Shown piece after piece: positions 60,088 through 64,000 of a stretch of 64,000 nt of DNA. The notes under the pieces were generated by a model. It made no database searches and had not been told where the DNA came from. It saw only the letters and a list, made by a program, of their open reading frames with translations. How positions within the stretch are numbered: the stretch's first letter is position 1; each line of letters starts with the position of its first letter. The translations under genes and the position numbers were made by a program. The DNA is taken from assembly GCF_030913365.1 (NCBI RefSeq), contig NZ_CP133160.1, positions 3,076,001-3,140,000 of the forward strand. Direction: 5' to 3'. Source of the DNA: Stenotrophomonas sp. 24(2023). Its GTDB lineage: Bacteria; Pseudomonadota; Gammaproteobacteria; Xanthomonadales; Xanthomonadaceae.

Positions 60088-60112
60088 GCCACATCCTAAG
60101 ATGGTGGACTGG

Positions 60113-60122
60113 TTGAATTCAA
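60113..60122. promoter_or_regulatory. Palindrome TTGAATTCAA, candidate MarR operator
   Basis: It lies 26 bases upstream of the MarR-like start and 81 bases upstream of the divergent gene. MarR operators often have TTGAA half-sites. Confidence 0.35.
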
Positions 60123-60202
60123 TGGGTTCGCCACTTGCTTGCTTGGCAACCTTGTTTCCAGCGACGGCAATTCCGCAGTCGCTAGCAACTAGGAGAACTA
60201 CC

Positions 60203-60655
60203 ATGCACAAGCACAACAATATTGATCGCTCCACCCGCCTCTTCGCTGCGCAGCGCGAGGGCAGGGACACGCTGCACGCCGCGCAGAGCTCAATTTCTGA
60301 AACGATCATGGGTGGTGAGCAGCTGGTCGCGGATAAGGCGTGCGAAATCCATCGCGCCTCCATCTACAGCGAGATGACTGCATTCGAGGTCACTACTGAG
60401 TTTGCGAACATGCTGCAGCGCTACATCGGGACTACTGACCGTCGCTTCGACCTGCGCGTATGCGATGCCTCGATGTTCCGTGCGATTTGGAAGGCTCGCC
60501 AGATGGTCGACATGACCGGTATCAACTACCGCGACTACGTTCAGCGTGCCGTGACCTACCTGCGCCACTGCGGCAAGAAGCGCATCACGCCTGCGATGCT
60601 TGTTTCTGCTGATGTGCAGTTGCACGTCATGGAGCTCGATCTCGTCAGCCGTTAA
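60203..60655 (+). CDS. Orphan island protein with shared IWxARQ domain (short form)
   Basis: I do not recognise the family. The 150-residue protein is helical. Residues about 92-136 (FRAIWKARQMVDMTGINYRD and following) match residues about 101-146 of the next gene's product. AGGAGAACTACC precedes the ATG at 60203. No signal peptide or membrane span. It is divergent from the MarR-like gene and may be controlled by it. Confidence 0.7.
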   Translation: MHKHNNIDRSTRLFAAQREGRDTLHAAQSSISETIMGGEQLVADKACEIHRASIYSEMTAFEVTTEFANMLQRYIGTTDRRFDLRVCDASMFRAIWKARQMVDMTGINYRDYVQRAVTYLRHCGKKRITPAMLVSADVQLHVMELDLVSR

Positions 60656-60688
60656 GGAATCCCGCACTCCATAAGGCACGTAGTTCCT

Positions 60689-60723
60689 GCGCTAGGTGTG
60701 GAAGGGTCCTTCGCACCCAGCGC
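60689..60723 (+). other. Stem-loop between the two IWxARQ genes
   Basis: GCGCT-A-GGTGTG pairs with CGCACC-C-AGCGC around an 11-base loop, with one G-T pair and one A/C mismatch. No T tract follows, so it may be an attenuator or mRNA processing site. Confidence 0.4.
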
Positions 60724-60802
60724 TTACCGGGACGCGATACAGCGCGCGTCACGCCAACCATCTAGTCGGTCCTGGCCGGGTTATCAGAAATGAGGTCCAA
60801 CA

Positions 60803-61900
60803 ATGACAATGGCAGCATATCGTCGTGCCCAGAAATTGGCAGCGGCAAAGAGGGCTGGGTCTGAAGCGCTGGCGACAGAACAGATGGTCCAAGCACGGGA
60901 GTGGATTGCGCCGAGCGACTTCAATGAAGAACCGGACTTTGCGCGATCTGCACATCTGACGTACCGATACATGAGTGCGTACGAGCGCACGCAGAGCTTC
61001 TATGAAGCGTATCGCAAACACTACGTCCATCGCTTCTTGCGACGTAAGGGACGCGAGCCGCAGGGGTTCCCGAGCCTTATTAGTGGCCTTGAGGTAGGCG
61101 ACTTCGCTAGTATCTGGCGGGCACGCCAGCGCGCGGATGCGATGGGGGTGCCCTACGAGCGGTATGTCATTGAGCTGATGCTGGATGCTGACGCTAGCGG
61201 GACGCGACAGCTGCCACGGCCGAATCAGCTTTGCAGTGACTCCAAACTGCCCATGCTGCTCGAGCGCTTGGAGCAGAAGCGGGCAGAAGGAATTTTCGAT
61301 CCCTTTGCAAAGGACTTCGACCCGCGATTCTATGCGGCTAACTTCGTGGGCGACCAACAGCAGCTGGACGCCCTGGCGTGGATCGAGGAGCAGATGGCAA
61401 AGGCTGGGAGCGTTCGCAAACCGGTGGTGCTCAATCGCTTCATGTGCATCGAGCAGCTGATTTCGGAAGCAGAGGCTATGCGCCGGTTTGGGCAGGAGCT
61501 CGTCGATGAGGCTAAGGCCCACCGAGGGGGGTACACGTCGCGCACTCCGGTGGTGCTTGATGCCCCCGGGCCCTCCGATCCAGCCTGCTTTGGTATGCGC
61601 ACCGAAGGGCATGCAATCTGCAGCCAATGTCCGGTAGCCCAGCGTTGCACTGAATTTCGTGCCGAAGTCGAGGAAAGGGTCCAGGAGCGATTCGGGGTGC
61701 TGAACGTTCCGAAGGAGCGTGAGCGCGTTGCGGTCCGAGACCGCAAGCGTCGACAGCGCGAGCGAGAGCGCAGTGGGGCTGCCATGACGGATCAGGAGCT
61801 TCACCGGGTGCTGAAGGAGGCAGGGGATCCCAAGGTGATCCAGAGGCGCGAGAAGGACAAGCAGCGCCGGGATAGGAAGAAACCCAAGAGCCAGGAGTAG
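60803..61900 (+). CDS. Orphan island protein with IWxARQ domain and WhiB-like cysteine motif
   Basis: I do not recognise the family. Of 365 residues, about 101-146 share the domain of the preceding gene (FASIWRARQRADAMGVPYER). Near the C-terminus, C262, C273, C276 and C282 form C-x10-C-x2-C-x5-C within ICSQCPVAQRCTEF, resembling the WhiB [4Fe-4S] motif. The tail (about 305-365) is strongly basic and helical, suggesting nucleic-acid binding. GAGGTCCAACA precedes ATG 60803; a second ATG lies two codons on. Confidence 0.7.
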   Translation: MTMAAYRRAQKLAAAKRAGSEALATEQMVQAREWIAPSDFNEEPDFARSAHLTYRYMSAYERTQSFYEAYRKHYVHRFLRRKGREPQGFPSLISGLEVGDFASIWRARQRADAMGVPYERYVIELMLDADASGTRQLPRPNQLCSDSKLPMLLERLEQKRAEGIFDPFAKDFDPRFYAANFVGDQQQLDALAWIEEQMAKAGSVRKPVVLNRFMCIEQLISEAEAMRRFGQELVDEAKAHRGGYTSRTPVVLDAPGPSDPACFGMRTEGHAICSQCPVAQRCTEFRAEVEERVQERFGVLNVPKERERVAVRDRKRRQRERERSGAAMTDQELHRVLKEAGDPKVIQRREKDKQRRDRKKPKSQE

Positions 61901-61923
61901 GCAAGGGGCCCGGCACTGGGCGA

Positions 61924-61993
61924 GATGTCACGCTTCCCTATATCTATTAGCTCTTACTTATAAGCTTTAACATATATAGGGAAGCGTGACATC
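61924..61993. repeat. Perfect 20-bp inverted repeat with 30-base AT-rich loop
   Basis: Arms 61924-61943 and 61974-61993 are exact complements. The loop is about 75% AT and contains a second small palindrome (AGCT...AGCT). It starts 23 bases after a stop codon but has no T tract, so it may be more than a terminator. Confidence 0.9.
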
Positions 61994-62065
61994 GAGACCT
62001 CCCAGCCCGGAGATCCTAGCGCTCAAGAGGGCGGCTTCCGGCAGGCGCTGCCGTCCCGACGCCCC

Positions 62066-62159
62066 CCCGAGAGGGTGTATCTCCTGACGAGTTCTCCCTC
62101 GGCTGGATCCCTCGTAGCCGATCCTCTGGTCTTCGCGTCCGTCAGGACCCTGTCTCGGG
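62066..62159. other. Nested three-stem structure
   Basis: P1: 62066-62076 with 62047-less partner 62147-62159 (CCCGAGA/TCTCGGG plus GGGT/ACCC, with a 2-base bulge). P2: TCCTGACG (62082-62089) with CGTCAGGA (62140-62147). P3: TCGGCT (62099-62104) with AGCCGA (62116-62121). It could be a structured RNA or a DNA landmark such as an origin. Confidence 0.45.
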
Positions 62160-62242
62160 AGCTCTGCATGCCCTTGCGGCCTCTGCCATGTATGAAGCCC
62201 TGCTTCCGATCCGCGTCATACCGAGCCTGTGTGACGTGATCA

Positions 62243-62377
62243 TTAGCCGGAGATCTGGGTGATGCAGTTGTCGTTCAAGCACTGATAGCGCAAGTCTGTC
62301 TCTACCGGCCGGGTGCCGGTGCGGGCAGGGCTGACCGTCACTTTCGCGAGCGCGAGGAATGCTGCCGTTTGCCCCAT
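62243..62377 (-). pseudogene. Degenerate Ogr/Delta-like zinc-finger fragment
   Basis: A 44-codon leftward frame ends ARTGTRPVETDLRYQCLNDNC followed by ITQISG. The ARTGTR...RYQCxNxxC pattern resembles the second half of phage Ogr/Delta zinc-finger activators, but the first CxxC is missing and there is no ribosome binding site. It is probably a remnant. Confidence 0.35.
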
Positions 62378-62596
62378 GCTAAGCGCTACTAAAGCGCATG
62401 CTGCCTGAGTTCAGCACGCAGGACGCGGGCAGCGGTGTATGAGTCGGTGCCTGCACTCGCGAGACATGGGGGCCATGTATGAAGCGTACGGTGGTGTTTG
62501 GCCTTGTAAGGGCGGTTAAAAATGTGTGCCCTTCAAGTCTCATCCCCTGCGACCGATATGCTCAAGGATGCATAAAACAATCACCGGGACGGCTAC

Positions 62597-62935
62597 ATGG
62601 ATCGTTGGACGTGGATGATGGTAAGGATGTATGTGCCCGCACTTGGGGTCTTGGCGCTAGGGTTGCTACTGATGCTACCGTTGGGAACGCTCCGGGAGAG
62701 TCCGGTGCTTGCAGGGGTGTATGCGATGGTGCGATGGGTCCCGGCGTTGGCTATCGCTGTATCGGTCACCCTTGGACTTGTCGCTACTCTAAGGCTTTGG
62801 CGCTGGGATCAAGGGCGCAGCGCTTTGGTTTGCGAATGCGGTGGCTTGCTAGGACGGGAGCGTCGTGGGCGTTTTGGTGCATATCGAAAGTGTCTCGCCT
62901 GCAACCGCAACGTCAATGATAGGTACTACACGTAG
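62597..62935 (+). CDS. Membrane protein with C-terminal zinc ribbon
   Basis: I do not recognise the family. The 112-residue protein has two hydrophobic segments (about 11-30 and 45-66) and then CECGGLLGRERRG with KCLACNRN, a CxC...CxxC zinc ribbon. Its layout mirrors the 58833 gene (ribbon before membrane segments). The ribosome binding site is weak (CCGGGACGGCTAC). Confidence 0.6.
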   Translation: MDRWTWMMVRMYVPALGVLALGLLLMLPLGTLRESPVLAGVYAMVRWVPALAIAVSVTLGLVATLRLWRWDQGRSALVCECGGLLGRERRGRFGAYRKCLACNRNVNDRYYT

Positions 62936-63704
62936 GTTCGGTTCCGGGTCCGTACACCACAAGCCGCTGTCCGCCTTGAAAAGCAGGCATGAGCCCCATC
63001 TGGCTTTCCCTTGGGGTTTCACGGGCCCGAATTAGCTCAAAGTGACGGCTCCCCGGCTTACAAGGCACTTATCGGCACCTTGGCGGCCAGTTGAGGCTGG
63101 CTAAGTCGTTGTTCCCAAAGGACATCCGGCTATCTCTGGTGCCATGAGTAACTGCATCAGTACTGCAGCGCTCTTCGAACTGGATCGTTCCCCCCCCCCG
63201 TCTTGTGTGCCCAGGCCGTGCCCAAAGGTCACCCTTGGGTGGATTTCGCTGAAAATGTAAGGCTAAAAGATGCCATTTTAGGGGGCGCTTGTTGGACTGG
63301 CCTTGTCGGCTGTATCGTGCTTATTCGGAGGCGGGTTCAAGACACTTGCTGTCTTGAGGCTTGTGTTCTCGCAAGTGCTTGTTTGCGCTCCAGTCCACTA
63401 ATAGACTGGGAAAGGGGTGATTTGCATCAAGGGATCCAAGTCTCAGTGCAGACGAGGAATGTTCGCTCGTCCGTGCCGAAGTGAACGGAGGTGTAGATGC
63501 ACCACGTAAGAGCGATAGTTGAAGTGGCATTGGTTGTCTGACAGGAGACTGCCCAAGCAGCAGAGACCTTAACTTAATTGGCTCCTTGCTGCCCGGGCTA
63601 GCAGTTTTTAGCAAAGATCGCAAGGCGCCTGCAATCCAAGCTGGATCGTTGCCGTCCTGCGGTATCAGTTGCAGCTAGCATTTCTATCTCCCAGGGGGGG
63701 CGTA
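62936..63704. other. Gene-poor stretch with a poly-C-interrupted frame
   Basis: No strong gene is visible. A frame from ATG 63144 is disrupted at a C10 tract (63190-63199) and reappears in the -1 frame to 63484. The rest shows nothing I can support. Confidence 0.5.
63144..63484 (+). pseudogene. Frame-shifted small membrane-protein-like gene (possible phase-variable)
   Basis: From ATG 63144 the frame reads MSNCISTAALFELDRSPPP and then meets a run of ten C. One extra C would join it to a frame that runs to 63484 and encodes a hydrophobic segment (ILGGACWTGLVGCIVLIRRR). As it stands, the frame from 63144 gives only a 38-residue peptide. It has no clear ribosome binding site. Whether it is a real gene is doubtful. 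Confidence 0.3.
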
Positions 63705-64000
63705 GTGGTTGTGGAAATGGACCCAACGAAAATGACCGCGGCAGACGGATGCTTCTTGTGTGCGCCGCCTGAGGACCTTGTGTTTGCGAGAAAAGGGGGG
63801 GCTTATGCCCTGTGTGGCCTTGGCCCGATCGTCCCTTACTATACGATTGTAGCCACGCAAGAGCATGTCCCCTCTTGGGCTGACGATCATTCAGATGGTG
63901 GAAATTCGCTCTTCCCGCTTCTATCGGAAATACGTGCAATGTTTCGACGGATGGGGATGGAGGTTGCCGTTGGAGAGCATGGGAGAGTTCCCCTATGCGT
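63705..64000 (+). CDS. HIT-family-like protein (3' end outside window)
   Basis: The frame runs off the window. From GTG 63705 (GTG 63711 and ATG 63717 are alternatives) it reads MVVEMDPTKMTAADGCFLCA, then LCGLGPIVPYYTIVATQEHV, and later GEHGRVPLC. CFLC, GPIVP and EHV/EHG match the HIT nucleotide-hydrolase-like layout. The triad itself lies past the visible end. AGGGGGGG precedes the start. Confidence in the family is moderate. Confidence 0.6.
   Translation, partial: MVVEMDPTKMTAADGCFLCAPPEDLVFARKGGAYALCGLGPIVPYYTIVATQEHVPSWADDHSDGGNSLFPLLSEIRAMFRRMGMEVAVGEHGRVPLC

Larger units (their letters stand above)
61901..62478. other. Gene-poor stretch with inverted repeat and nested stems
   Basis: It contains a perfect 20-bp inverted repeat (61924-61993), a nested stem structure (62066-62159) and one tiny leftward frame resembling an Ogr-like zinc finger (62243-62377). 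No other gene is supported. Confidence 0.6.
53299..64000. mobile_element. Accessory/genomic island (right end outside window)
   Basis: Relative to bases 1-53,300 the GC is lower, codon use is relaxed, gene density falls and SMAG palindromes are absent. The region contains a P4-type tyrosine integrase, XRE and MarR-like regulators, several orphan small exported or zinc-ribbon proteins, and starts immediately downstream of tRNA-Thr. The exact ends are unknown; I cannot see attL/attR repeats. Confidence 0.65.

Noticed and set aside
59711..60202. N-terminal extension of the 60203 gene
   Set aside because: It is antisense to the MarR-like gene; AGGAGAACTACC before ATG 60203 marks the true start.
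62066..62159. Hammerhead ribozyme
   Set aside because: CTGACGA is present, but no GAAA at the required place and stem II/III do not fit.
63598..63939. Leftward frames opposite the HIT-like gene
   Set aside because: The plus-strand frame has HIT-like motifs and a G-rich ribosome binding site; the antisense frames have neither.

Overview
The window looks like a chromosomal segment from a high-GC gammaproteobacterium of the Xanthomonadaceae, most likely Stenotrophomonas (S. maltophilia complex). Support comes from the strongly GC-biased third codon positions, the many short GTAG-headed palindromes between genes (the SMAG repeat family of S. maltophilia), and the order of the core genes. The genus is an inference, since no database search was possible.

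Bases 1-53,300 are ordinary, densely packed chromosome. The left part (1-9.8 kb) is rich in peptide use: two S9 serine peptidases, a POT-family and an OPT-family peptide transporter and a DUF819 membrane protein. Next come a GNAT gene with minC-minD-minE and a small HExxH protein (9.9-12.9 kb), a NarL-type two-component pair (13.1-14.9 kb), an SRPBCC protein and a DUF423 protein. A leftward run of SPFH, Arc-like, DUF4177, alpha/beta hydrolase, PH-like and M15 peptidase genes follows (16.8-20.8 kb), divergent from purT. From 22 to 30.5 kb lie an exo/endonuclease-fold protein, bpt, a five-EF-hand protein, an ECF sigma factor fused to a membrane domain, a DUF2007-like protein, tesB, an enoyl-CoA hydratase, a PCuAC-like copper chaperone and an acyl-CoA thioesterase.

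The 30.5-45.9 kb stretch is housekeeping: uvrA, rplU-rpmA-obgE, rpsT, and a rightward cluster murJ-ribF-ileS-lspA-ispH, followed by an M61 peptidase and a lysoplasmalogenase-like gene. A leftward FecI/FecR/TonB-receptor cassette (45.9-50.2 kb), an LdhA-type dehydrogenase, an AhpD-like protein with a divergent AraC regulator, and tRNA-Thr(CGT) complete the core.

Just after the tRNA and its terminator the character changes (53.3-64 kb). GC falls, codon use relaxes, SMAG repeats disappear, and most genes are unfamiliar. This is a mobile or accessory island with a P4-type tyrosine integrase, an XRE regulator and a MarR-like regulator. Its left end carries a compact three-gene operon: a P-loop ATPase, a small all-helical protein with an R-N-x3-H HEPN-type RNase motif, and a small exported protein. 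This is my best candidate for an undescribed, possibly anti-phage, system. Further right, two neighbouring genes share an unrecognised domain, and one of them also has a WhiB-like four-cysteine motif. They are followed by a perfect 20-bp inverted repeat with an AT-rich loop, a nested stem structure, a degenerate Ogr-like zinc finger, a zinc-ribbon membrane protein, a poly-C-interrupted frame, and the start of a HIT-family-like gene cut by the window edge.
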